From assembly GCA_964429005.1 (NCBI GenBank), contig CAYSAJ010000003.1, positions 30,903-94,902 of the forward strand: 64,000 bases of DNA, read 5' to 3'. Below are positions 17,557 through 25,076 of this stretch, one piece after another; within the stretch, counting starts at the first letter, position 1, and every line of letters begins with the position of its first letter. The notes under the pieces are model-generated. The model saw nothing but the letters and a program-made list of their open reading frames with translations, was not told the DNA's origin and ran no database searches. The DNA is from JACRBE01 sp964429005. GTDB lineage: Bacteria; Chlamydiota; Chlamydiia; Chlamydiales; JACRBE01. A program made the translations under genes and the position numbers.

Positions 17557-17879
17557 CAACATCCTATCTCTTCTGTTAACTTATGGGAAAATGCCAAAAG
17601 GCCTTTAAATTCCTACAAGGTTAATGGATCTACTTTTAAATCTCAAGAGATTCGCTGTAAGCTCTGGAGAAGGGAAATAGAAGTTGTCGATTCTGAGGCA
17701 ATTAATTAATTTAATACGATTAATCTCAATTCTTTATTAATCTGTTCTTTTAATGCTTTTTTTCAATTTTTGGTTAAAATGAAATATTAAAAATTTGAGA
17801 TTGCAAAGAGAAGTCGATTGATTTTAGACACTTGCCATGCTATTCTCGATCCAAATCAGAGGAAGATAAGGGTAAAAAT
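17557..17879. other. 323-base AT-rich intergenic region between divergent genes
   Basis: It separates the CT538-like gene (left) from leucine dehydrogenase (right). The middle (about 17700-17790) is very AT-rich with ATTAAT-type repeats. Apart from the promoter at 17818-17846 I see no tRNA, terminator or convincing small gene. Confidence 0.6.
17818..17846 (+). promoter_or_regulatory. Candidate promoter for leucine dehydrogenase
   Basis: TTGATT (17818-17823), 17-base spacer, TATTCT (17841-17846). Start expected near 17853, giving a leader of about 27 bases that includes AGGAAGATAAGGG before ATG 17880. Confidence 0.5.
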
Positions 17880-18959
17880 ATGAGTTTACAATTAGAAGAA
17901 TTCACCATTCCTGACTATGAGAAAGTCATAAAAGTGACAGATGATAGCGTAGGTCTTCAGGCGATCATTGCTATTCACAATACTCATATGGGGCCTGCAC
18001 TGGGAGGCGTCCGTATTTACCCTTATGAAAAATTTGATGATGCTTTATTTGATGTTTTACGTCTCTCTAAGGGGATGACTTATAAATCTGCTCTGAGCCA
18101 GCTTGGACTCGGTGGAGGTAAAAGTGTGATCATTGCTGATTCGAGAAAAAAGTCAAAAGAGCTGCTAAGAGCTTTTGGACAGGCTGTTGATGCCCTTCAA
18201 GGTGCTTATATTTGTGCTGAAGATGTCGGCTGCAACGAAGATGACGTTAAAACGATTCGTGAAACGACTAAATTTGTTACAGGGCTTAAGCATGAAAAAA
18301 GTAGTGGGAACCCCGCGCCTTTTACAGCATGGGGGACTTATCGTGGTATACAGGCGATTCTACAGTTTTTATATGGTTCTCCTTCAGTACAAAACAAAGT
18401 GATTGCTATCCAAGGTCTTGGTTCTGTTGGAGCAACTTTAGCTGAAACTCTCTTTTGGCATGGAGCTCAATTGATTCTTGCTGATATCAACGAAGACAAA
18501 GCGCGCACGCTTGCCCGCAAATATGGAGCTCAGGTGGTGCCAGCTGATCAAATTCTCTCCGTCAAATGTGATATTTTAGCACCTTGTGCTCTTGGAGGAG
18601 TGCTCAATAGCACTACGATACCTCAACTCCAGTGTAAGGCAGTTGGAGGGTGTGCAAATAATCAGCTTCTTGAAGACCAAGATGGAAACCGTTTAAGCCA
18701 GTTAGGAATTCTTTATGCTCCTGATTTCGTGATCAATGCTGGAGGAATTATTAACGTTCGCCATGAGTTATTTCCTGGTGGGTATCAACCGCGTGAAGCA
18801 AGAAATGATGTTCATAAAATTTTTGATCGACTATTAGATGTATTTGAGATAGCAAAACAAAATAAATGCTCTACACATCATGCTGCGATGTTGCTCGCAG
18901 AGCATCGGATCAAATATAAAGTAGGCAGCGCAGACTCAGATATTCACTTTCACCACTGA
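17880..18959 (+). CDS. ldh: Leucine (branched-chain/aromatic amino acid) dehydrogenase
   Basis: NAD-dependent reversible oxidative deamination of leucine and similar amino acids to 2-oxoacids and ammonia, in the cytoplasm. 359 residues from ATG 17880, which has AAGGG upstream and starts at the family position; an in-frame ATG 48 bases upstream overlaps the promoter. Glu/Leu/Phe/Val dehydrogenase motifs: the substrate region GPALGGVRIYPY, the catalytic lysine in GLGGGKSVI, CAEDVGC, and the Rossmann glycines in GLGSVGATL. C. trachomatis has an ldh (CT773), elsewhere on its map. It is followed 5 bases later by argS. Confidence 0.93.
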   Translation: MSLQLEEFTIPDYEKVIKVTDDSVGLQAIIAIHNTHMGPALGGVRIYPYEKFDDALFDVLRLSKGMTYKSALSQLGLGGGKSVIIADSRKKSKELLRAFGQAVDALQGAYICAEDVGCNEDDVKTIRETTKFVTGLKHEKSSGNPAPFTAWGTYRGIQAILQFLYGSPSVQNKVIAIQGLGSVGATLAETLFWHGAQLILADINEDKARTLARKYGAQVVPADQILSVKCDILAPCALGGVLNSTTIPQLQCKAVGGCANNQLLEDQDGNRLSQLGILYAPDFVINAGGIINVRHELFPGGYQPREARNDVHKIFDRLLDVFEIAKQNKCSTHHAAMLLAEHRIKYKVGSADSDIHFHH

Positions 18960-18964
18960 TAATT

Positions 18965-20716
18965 ATGATAAATCATTTACAGCACAAATTAATTCGAGAT
19001 ATTTCCGCAATTATTAATCACGTCTATGGAGATCAATTAGTCCCCGATTCTTTTAAGGCTGAGATAACCCAATCCACACAGCAGCAGTTTGGCCATTACC
19101 AGCTCAATAGTGCAATGAAGCTCGGTAAGAACTTAAAACAAAATCCACATCTAGTTGCAAAAACCCTTCTCCCTAAAATTTTGGAGCTGGAATATATAGC
19201 TACAGCGGAAATGGCAGGGCCTGGATTTATCAACCTTTCTTTCACATCTAAATACCTCTCAGAACAAATCAATAAGGTTTTTGCTGATCCTCGCATCGGA
19301 ATTCCTAAAATAGGAGTGAATAGAAAGGTTGTTATAGACTTTTCTTCTCCGAATGTTGCCAAAGAACTTCATGTAGGACACCTTCGTTCAACGATTATAG
19401 GGGATAGTCTGGCAAGACTTTTTGAGTTTTTGGGTTATGATGTCGTCAGACTCAATCATGTTGGCGACTGGGGAACTCAATTTGGAATGCTGATTACCTA
19501 TCTACTACATTTCAAGCCAGGTGTTTGTTCAGGCGATCAAGTAGCTACTTTATCTGAGCTAATGAATTGGTACAGAGAAGGGAAAAAACTTTTTGATGCG
19601 GACCCTAATTTCAAGAAGCTCTCACAATTATCAGCTGTTGAACTTCAGCAAGGAAATCCTGAATACAGAAGAATCTGGAAAATCATTTGTGAGATCTCAC
19701 GCAAAGGATACGAGGAAATCTATAAGCTGCTTGATGTTGAATTAACAGAAAGAGGGGAATCTTTTTATGAGCCTATTATCCCTCGGACTATAGAAATGCT
19801 GGAGGAAAAAGGACTTGTTACCCTTTCAGATGGTGCTAAGTGCATTTTTATGGAAGGATTTTTGGGTTCTGAGGGAAAACCCCTCCCTATCATACTGCAA
19901 AAATCAGATGGAGGATACAACTATGCAACTACTGATTTAGCTGCCGCTTGGCATCGAGGCCAAGAGGAAAAAGCAGATCGCATGGTCTATGTCGTAGATT
20001 CAGGGCAAAAACTTCATTTAGAAATGATCTTTGCAGCAGCTAAAAAAGCCGGTTTTATTGATCCTAATATACAAGAAATCGTTCATGTAGGGTTTGGTGT
20101 TGTTCTTGGCGCTGATGGAAAAAAATTTAAGACAAGATCAGGAGAAACTGAGCGTCTTATCGATTTGATTCAAGAAGCAATAGATCAATCAGCTCTTATT
20201 TTGAAGGAAAGGTTGCCAGACCTATCTTCGGACGAGCTTTACGAAATGGCAAAAATCTTAGGAATTGATGCTGTTAAATATGCCGATCTTTCTGGACATC
20301 GACTTAAGGACTACGCTTTCAGCTATGAGAGAATGCTTAGGTTCGAGGGGAATACCGCTGCCTTCTTGCTATATTCTTATGTGAGAATTCAAAGTATTAA
20401 ACGGAAATATCAAGGATCCTTGGATGACTTATTTAATCATTCTGCGATTCAACTAAAAGATGAAGCAGAAATGAGGCTAGGCCTTCACATCCTCCGCTTC
20501 CCTGAGACTTTAGAGCTTCTCAACGAAGAGCTTTTGCCTCATAGATTGTGTGAATATTTGTTTAATCTTGCAGAGACTTTTAATGTCTTTTTTAGAGACT
20601 GTCAAGTCATAGGTAGTGAGACAGAAACATCACGATTATTACTTTGTGAACTTACCGGCCGTATACTAGACAAAGGGCTTTACTTGCTAGGTTTGAAGAC
20701 ACTGCAACGTATGTAA
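18965..20716 (+). CDS. argS: Arginyl-tRNA synthetase
   Basis: Class I synthetase charging tRNA-Arg. 583 residues, normal length. An N-terminal tRNA D-loop-recognition domain (1 to about 110) precedes the HIGH-type motif HVGH in KELHVGHLRSTIIGD. NHVGDWGTQFGML and the degenerate KMSKS region GKKFKTRSGE follow, then the helical DALR anticodon-binding domain that ends the protein. There is no clear Shine-Dalgarno sequence before ATG 18965, which is 5 bases after the ldh stop, so re-initiation is likely. In C. trachomatis argS lies next to murA (CT454-455); here only epmB separates them. Confidence 0.96.
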   Translation: MINHLQHKLIRDISAIINHVYGDQLVPDSFKAEITQSTQQQFGHYQLNSAMKLGKNLKQNPHLVAKTLLPKILELEYIATAEMAGPGFINLSFTSKYLSEQINKVFADPRIGIPKIGVNRKVVIDFSSPNVAKELHVGHLRSTIIGDSLARLFEFLGYDVVRLNHVGDWGTQFGMLITYLLHFKPGVCSGDQVATLSELMNWYREGKKLFDADPNFKKLSQLSAVELQQGNPEYRRIWKIICEISRKGYEEIYKLLDVELTERGESFYEPIIPRTIEMLEEKGLVTLSDGAKCIFMEGFLGSEGKPLPIILQKSDGGYNYATTDLAAAWHRGQEEKADRMVYVVDSGQKLHLEMIFAAAKKAGFIDPNIQEIVHVGFGVVLGADGKKFKTRSGETERLIDLIQEAIDQSALILKERLPDLSSDELYEMAKILGIDAVKYADLSGHRLKDYAFSYERMLRFEGNTAAFLLYSYVRIQSIKRKYQGSLDDLFNHSAIQLKDEAEMRLGLHILRFPETLELLNEELLPHRLCEYLFNLAETFNVFFRDCQVIGSETETSRLLLCELTGRILDKGLYLLGLKTLQRM

Positions 20717-20718
20717 AC

Positions 20719-21681
20719 TTAAGCTATTATGGTTTTATGAGGTTCCCCGGCGATTTCAACTGCGAAGCGTGGTACTCCATAGCCTGGTAAATGTTTTCGA
20801 AGTTCTTCGATCAACTCTATCCCTTTTTCTCTTTCAACATAAAATCTTTCCGCGCCCATTACTTTGTCTAATTCAAAAAGATAATAAGGGATAAGACCTT
20901 TGCTAATTAAAAAATGGAAAAGTTCATAAAGAGCTTCAAAAGAGTCGTTTACATCTTTTAAAAGAACAGTTGCCGTCAAAATTGGAATTCCTAATTTCTG
21001 CAAAGATTGAATGGCATGAATAATATCTTCGTCTAACTCTTTTACATGATTGATGTGAAGAACCATGATAGATTGAAAACGGCGGTTCGAGAGTAGTTTT
21101 AATAATTCTGGAGTGACTCTTTCAGGAATTCCAAGAAAAAAGCGGGAGTGAAAGCGGATAATTTTTACATGAGGAATTGCTTCAAGGTCATCAAAAAGCT
21201 GGCCTAAAATGCGATCGTCTAGAGAAAAAGGATCTCCCCCACTAAGAATGACTTCATGGATTGCAGAATCAGCGCGGATGATTTCGAGCTCCTTCTCAAA
21301 CCCTTTGCGCTCTTTTTCATAAGGAAAATTTTGACGAAAGCAATGGCGGCAATGCATAGCGCACGCACTGGAGGCAAGAATCAAGGATCTATAGTTATAT
21401 TTTCTTAAGAGTTTTTCTGTGGCTACAAAATGCTCATCGTACACAGGGTCTTTCACAAAAAGAGGATTTGAAAGAGTTTTTTTTAGGGGAGCATATTGTA
21501 GAAAAAGGGGATCTGTTAGTGATTTTTTAGGAATTTTTCGAGCAATTCTTTGAGGAATGTTCAGAGAAAAATGGGGATGTAGATCCATTTTCTCAGTGTC
21601 AGTGGGCGAAAGCTCAAGCAATTCTATGAGTTGTTTAGTTGAGCGGATGTTTTGAGTAAGAATGTGTTTCCAATTTTCCAT
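20719..21681 (-). CDS. epmB: EpmB-like radical SAM lysine 2,3-aminomutase
   Basis: 320 residues. The radical SAM motif CAMHCRHC (Cys107, 111, 114) binds the 4Fe-4S cluster. SGGDPFS, FHSRFFLGIPERVT, HINHVKELDE, LLKDVND and GEPHKT match KamA/EpmB proteins, and the length and the lack of the C-terminal oligomerisation arm of KamA favour EpmB. EpmB turns lysine into beta-lysine, which EpmA attaches to elongation factor P. Neither epmA nor efp is in this window, so that pairing is unverified. It ends 2 bases from the argS stop. No ribosome site is seen before ATG 21681. Confidence 0.85.
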   Translation of the reverse strand: MENWKHILTQNIRSTKQLIELLELSPTDTEKMDLHPHFSLNIPQRIARKIPKKSLTDPLFLQYAPLKKTLSNPLFVKDPVYDEHFVATEKLLRKYNYRSLILASSACAMHCRHCFRQNFPYEKERKGFEKELEIIRADSAIHEVILSGGDPFSLDDRILGQLFDDLEAIPHVKIIRFHSRFFLGIPERVTPELLKLLSNRRFQSIMVLHINHVKELDEDIIHAIQSLQKLGIPILTATVLLKDVNDSFEALYELFHFLISKGLIPYYLFELDKVMGAERFYVEREKGIELIEELRKHLPGYGVPRFAVEIAGEPHKTIIA

Positions 21682-21690
21682 AGGGGCAAT

Positions 21691-21718
21691 AGTTTACCAC
21701 ACTAATGTTAAAATTCAA
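21691..21718 (-). promoter_or_regulatory. Weak promoter candidate for epmB, would give a near-leaderless mRNA
   Basis: Reading leftward: TTGAAT (21718-21713), 16-base spacer, TAAACT (21696-21691). The expected start is within about 3 bases of ATG 21681, which has CCCCT rather than a Shine-Dalgarno sequence upstream. Confidence 0.3.
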
Positions 21719-21806
21719 AACATTTCAATTAATAATTAGAAATTTTTAATCAATAATTAAACATAATAATTTAAGTTTAGGTAATTTCTTAAAAACTCGA
21801 GGATGT

Positions 21807-23183
21807 TTAGCCCGCTAAACTCACTTCGGCGACATCTCTTGCTGGAGGTTTGATTGCAAGGTTCACTCTTTCAACCTGCGCTCCTAACATTTGCAATTTG
21901 GTATCGATTTTTTCATACCCTCGATCTAGGAAGTGGAGATTTGAAATGATACTTTCATCATCAGCAATCAACGCGGCCATAACATAGGCAAATCCTGCTC
22001 TCAAATCGGGTATTGAAATATCTTTTCCTTTTAGAGGTGTAATGCCAGATACGACTAGAGAATGTGCATAATCCCTTGATTCAAAACGGCAATTTTTACT
22101 TCCTAAACAGCGACAGAAAAGAGAAGCTTCCGCTCCCATTTCTTTCAGCGTTTCAATATATCCAAATCGATTCTCATAGACTGTTTCATGGACGATTGAC
22201 GTTCCTTGGCTTTGTGTTAACAGAACCACAAATGGTTGTTGCCAATCTGTAAGAAACCCTGGATAAACGTCGGTTTCTATGTGAGTTCCTCCTTTTAGGG
22301 GTCCTTCATAAAAAAACTCAATGCCCTGTTGATCTATTCTGAACCCAGCACCGAGCTCACGCATCTTATTTAAAAAGATCATTAAATGTTCATGAACAGC
22401 TCCACGAATAAAAACTCTTCCTTTAGTTGCAATAGCTGCCATGGCGAATGAGGCAATTTCTATCCTGTCGGGAACTACGTGATGAGTGACTTCATGAAAA
22501 TGTTTTACTCCTTGAATTACAATCGTACGATTCGTATCAACATGGATATGTGCGCCCATTTTTTGTAAAAAAAGAATAAGATCAATTACTTCAGGTTCGA
22601 CCGCAGCATTTTTAATCACAGTAGTGCCTTGTGCTCTTGTAGCAGCAAGAATCGTGTTTTCTGTTGCGCCTACTGATGGATAAGGGAATTCAATAATTGT
22701 TCCTTTAAGTCCTGTATGGGCCTGTGCAAAATAGGCACCATCCTTCTTCATGTTTCTATATTCAATAGTAGCCCCTAGTTTTTCAAGAGCTGTGATATGA
22801 AAATCCACCGAGCGTTTACCGATATTACATCCTCCTACTGTAGGAACGACAATATCTTCATTTGTTCTAGATAGTAAAGCGCCTATCATCAATATGGGAA
22901 TTCGATTGGCCCCTGAAAATCGTTGTGGTACATATGTTGATAAAATCTGAGGAGTTTCAACTTCTAAAGTGTGATTCTCTCGATCCCATTTAGCGATCAT
23001 TCCTATTTCTTTACAAAACTCAAGAGTCACTGCTACTTCATGGATATTTGGAACGTTGGTAAAATAGCATCGTTTTTCAGATAGAAGAGAAGCAACGATC
23101 ATTTTCGTAATAGCATTTTTTGCCCCAGAAGCATTGATTTCACCGCTCAAAGGCCTGCCACCACGAATTTTTAAAATTTCCAT
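21807..23183 (-). CDS. murA: UDP-N-acetylglucosamine 1-carboxyvinyltransferase
   Basis: First committed step of peptidoglycan synthesis, transferring enolpyruvate from PEP to UDP-GlcNAc in the cytoplasm. 458 residues from ATG 23183, which places GAKNAITK at the family position (Lys22, Asn23); in-frame ATGs at 23213 and further upstream are less likely. The PEP-loop residue is cysteine (Cys119 in GGCNIGKR), the residue alkylated by fosfomycin. C. trachomatis MurA is known to have aspartate there. The catalytic aspartate in FLTDWQQPF and the RAGFAYVMAALI segment are present. An insertion with several cysteines (CRCLGSKNC) occurs near residue 375. Confidence 0.95.
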   Translation of the reverse strand: MEILKIRGGRPLSGEINASGAKNAITKMIVASLLSEKRCYFTNVPNIHEVAVTLEFCKEIGMIAKWDRENHTLEVETPQILSTYVPQRFSGANRIPILMIGALLSRTNEDIVVPTVGGCNIGKRSVDFHITALEKLGATIEYRNMKKDGAYFAQAHTGLKGTIIEFPYPSVGATENTILAATRAQGTTVIKNAAVEPEVIDLILFLQKMGAHIHVDTNRTIVIQGVKHFHEVTHHVVPDRIEIASFAMAAIATKGRVFIRGAVHEHLMIFLNKMRELGAGFRIDQQGIEFFYEGPLKGGTHIETDVYPGFLTDWQQPFVVLLTQSQGTSIVHETVYENRFGYIETLKEMGAEASLFCRCLGSKNCRFESRDYAHSLVVSGITPLKGKDISIPDLRAGFAYVMAALIADDESIISNLHFLDRGYEKIDTKLQMLGAQVERVNLAIKPPARDVAEVSLAG

Positions 23184-23278
23184 AAATAGATAGATAAAGT
23201 ATTTTTTCATCATCTTATGAAAATAAAGTATTTCTATAAACAAAAGATTAATTTGCTAGAAAAAAAGGAGAAAATGCT

Positions 23279-23764
23279 TTGAAGCATTATTGTGGGCTTG
23301 GTCAGGACAGCCATCGATTTCTTCCTGAAATTACTCAGAAAGTATGTGTGCTAGGTGGAATCGAATTTAAAGATGTTCCTGGGCTTGATGCTGATTCAGA
23401 TGGAGATATCATATTTCACGCCATTTGCAATGCAATTACATCGATCACACATGTTCCCATACTTGGCGAAATCGCTCCAAAACTATGTCATGAGCAACAT
23501 ATTACTAATAGTCGCGTTTATCTAGAACATGCTCTACAAACTCTTGGAGCTATCAAAATTCACCATGTTGCTTTGGCAGTAGAAGGAAAAAGACCTAGAA
23601 TGCAATCGAGAATTGATATCGTGAGAAAAAATGTAGCAGATGCTATGAATTTACAAGTACACCAAGTAGGGCTTACCATCACTTCAGGAAATGATCTAAC
23701 GAGCTTTTCAAGAGGAGAAGGGTTGCAGTGTCTTTGTATGATTAGTGCTGTTTCACCTGATTAA
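23279..23764 (+). CDS. ispF: 2-C-methyl-D-erythritol 2,4-cyclodiphosphate synthase
   Basis: MEP-pathway enzyme that cyclises CDP-ME 2-phosphate, releasing CMP. 161 residues. The start is TTG 23279, preceded by AGGAG at 9 bases; the nearby ATG at 23274 is out of frame and closes after two codons. The metal ligands D and H of GQDSHRF and the H of IIFHAICNAI are visible. The usual AHSDGD reads ADSDGD (histidine to aspartate), and the C-terminal TTTEKLGF block reads TITSGNDLTSF. This is a divergent but probably active chlamydial form. It is convergent with cysJ (4-base overlap), the same neighbour as CT434/435. Confidence 0.88.
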   Translation: MKHYCGLGQDSHRFLPEITQKVCVLGGIEFKDVPGLDADSDGDIIFHAICNAITSITHVPILGEIAPKLCHEQHITNSRVYLEHALQTLGAIKIHHVALAVEGKRPRMQSRIDIVRKNVADAMNLQVHQVGLTITSGNDLTSFSRGEGLQCLCMISAVSPD

Positions 23765-24870
23765 TAGATATCTTGGAACAACAAGCCTTCTTTACGCATG
23801 CTTTTTAGCCTTTCTTCAGCTTCAAATAAAGTCATTGAACCCTCTTCGCAAAGAATCTCAGAAAGGGTGGCCATAACATCTTTTGCCATGTTTTTTGCAT
23901 CTCCGCAGAGATAGATAATTGCCCCTTCTTTAATCCATAGATACAATTCTTTAGCATGAGCTCTCATCGCATCTTGTACATAGTACTTTTCTTCTTGGTC
24001 TCGTGAAAATGCAGTACTTAGACGTAAAAAGCTCTTTCTTTCTAAATCTTTAAAGAAGTCCTCATAGTAAAAATCACTATGACTGTTCCTTTCACCAAAA
24101 AATAACCAATTTTTTCCAAGGCTTCCCTTCAATTGTCTCTCTTGCAAAAAGGCTCGAAAAGGGGCAACTCCTGTTCCAGGGCCGATCATGATGATTGGCT
24201 TTGAGTCATCCTGTGGCAGTGTAAATGAATCATTAGGATGAACAAAAACTCTAATTTGTGTGGAAAATGGTACAGCTTTTTTACAGATATAAGAACTTCC
24301 TAAACCTTCTTGAAAGCGATACCCATGATGATATGTAAAAGTGGCGACTAATAAATCAACTTGATTGGGATTTGATTGCATAGAGGATGCGATCGAATAA
24401 AACCGGGGGGCTATTGGCAAAAGAGCATCACAAAATGCTTGAACATCATTTAAAGGGCTTTTCATCGCCAAAGAAGCTGAGATCACATCGTGAGCCAAAT
24501 CATGAGGGACTCCTAAACAATCACTAATTTTTTGTGTAACTTTTTGAAGATTAGCGTGTTTCTGGAGAAACTCGTGTAGAGCTAAAGATTCCTTGGTTCT
24601 CTTTGAACAAACAAGTTCATCTCCACGGCACCCCAATTTGCTCAGAAGAATGGAGATATCATTTTCGTCATTTTCTGGATAGATTCCTAGTGCATCTCCC
24701 GGTTTGTAAAGCATATTGCTGTCGCTGATATCAAGAGAAACATGGAAAGTTGCCTTTGAGGAACCTTCTTTATTTAGAAGTGATCTTGCCAAGATTTTGG
24801 AGGAAAAGGGATTAAGTCTGTTGTAAGTGGTTTGTGGTTGAATAAGAGGATCAGAAAATGTCATAGACAA
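23761..24870 (-). CDS. cysJ: CysJ-like FAD/NADPH reductase (sulfite reductase flavoprotein type, no flavodoxin domain)
   Basis: 369 residues: an FAD-binding domain (about 30-230, with RFYSIASS for FAD phosphate binding and GLGSSYICKK) and an NADP-binding domain (about 230-369, with GPGTGVAPFRAFLQER, LFFGERN and YLCGDAKNMAKDV). The N-terminal flavodoxin/FMN domain of true CysJ is absent, so it must pass electrons to a separate partner. Sulfate reduction itself is not implied, and no cysI is present. Candidate roles are reduction of a flavodoxin, a ferredoxin or another acceptor. The position next to ispF matches CT435, annotated cysJ. Confidence 0.85.
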   Translation of the reverse strand: MSMTFSDPLIQPQTTYNRLNPFSSKILARSLLNKEGSSKATFHVSLDISDSNMLYKPGDALGIYPENDENDISILLSKLGCRGDELVCSKRTKESLALHEFLQKHANLQKVTQKISDCLGVPHDLAHDVISASLAMKSPLNDVQAFCDALLPIAPRFYSIASSMQSNPNQVDLLVATFTYHHGYRFQEGLGSSYICKKAVPFSTQIRVFVHPNDSFTLPQDDSKPIIMIGPGTGVAPFRAFLQERQLKGSLGKNWLFFGERNSHSDFYYEDFFKDLERKSFLRLSTAFSRDQEEKYYVQDAMRAHAKELYLWIKEGAIIYLCGDAKNMAKDVMATLSEILCEEGSMTLFEAEERLKSMRKEGLLFQDIY

Positions 24871-24921
24871 ACATTAATTAATAATTTAAATATTTAGTTA
24901 GAAGAATAATAATAAAATAAT

Positions 24922-25056
24922 ATGGTAAATATGAAAATAAAAACAGTTCTATTTGTTGCTGTTGCTCTCTTGATTTTAACGGGTTGTGCATCAAGTGGTT
25001 ATAATAAACAATATGTTGTTTCAGATGCAATTGAGTATATGGAACAAAGCGAGTAG
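24922..25056 (+). CDS. Very small lipoprotein
   Basis: 41 residues from ATG 24931, or 44 from ATG 24922. It has a classic lipoprotein signal: KIK, the hydrophobic VLFVAVALLIL, and lipobox LTGC with the modified Cys19 (numbered from 24931). The mature peptide is only about 23 residues, starting CASSGYNKQY and ending in an acidic tail (EYMEQSE). A perfect terminator hairpin overlaps its last codons, which supports a real transcript. The 50-base upstream gap to cysJ is extremely AT-rich. Size recalls entericidin-type lipoproteins, with no sequence match claimed. It lies beside gltX, where Chlamydiaceae have the cysteine-rich lipoprotein gene omcA, but has no cysteine except the lipobox one. Confidence 0.7.
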   Translation: MVNMKIKTVLFVAVALLILTGCASSGYNKQYVVSDAIEYMEQSE

Positions 25057-25070
25057 GCCTCTCGCTTTGT
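25044..25070. terminator. Hairpin terminator between the small lipoprotein gene and gltX
   Basis: ACAAAGCGAG / CTCGCTTTGT, a 10-bp perfect stem with a 7-base loop that contains the stop codon of the lipoprotein gene. Followed on the + strand by CATAATTT, so the U-run is weak. It could act for both converging transcripts. Confidence 0.6.
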
Positions 25071-25076
25071 CATAAT

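Noticed and set aside
17521..17709. Open frame of 62 codons on the + strand across the CT538-like start
   Set aside because: It overlaps the coding start and leader of the opposite gene, has no ribosome site and no recognisable protein features.
24931..25056. Small lipoprotein as a true OmcA
   Set aside because: OmcA is larger and cysteine-rich; this peptide has only the lipobox cysteine, so only the position matches.
25057..25076. tRNA-like fold in the lipoprotein-gltX gap
   Set aside because: Only the simple terminator stem is present; no cloverleaf arms or CCA-type end.
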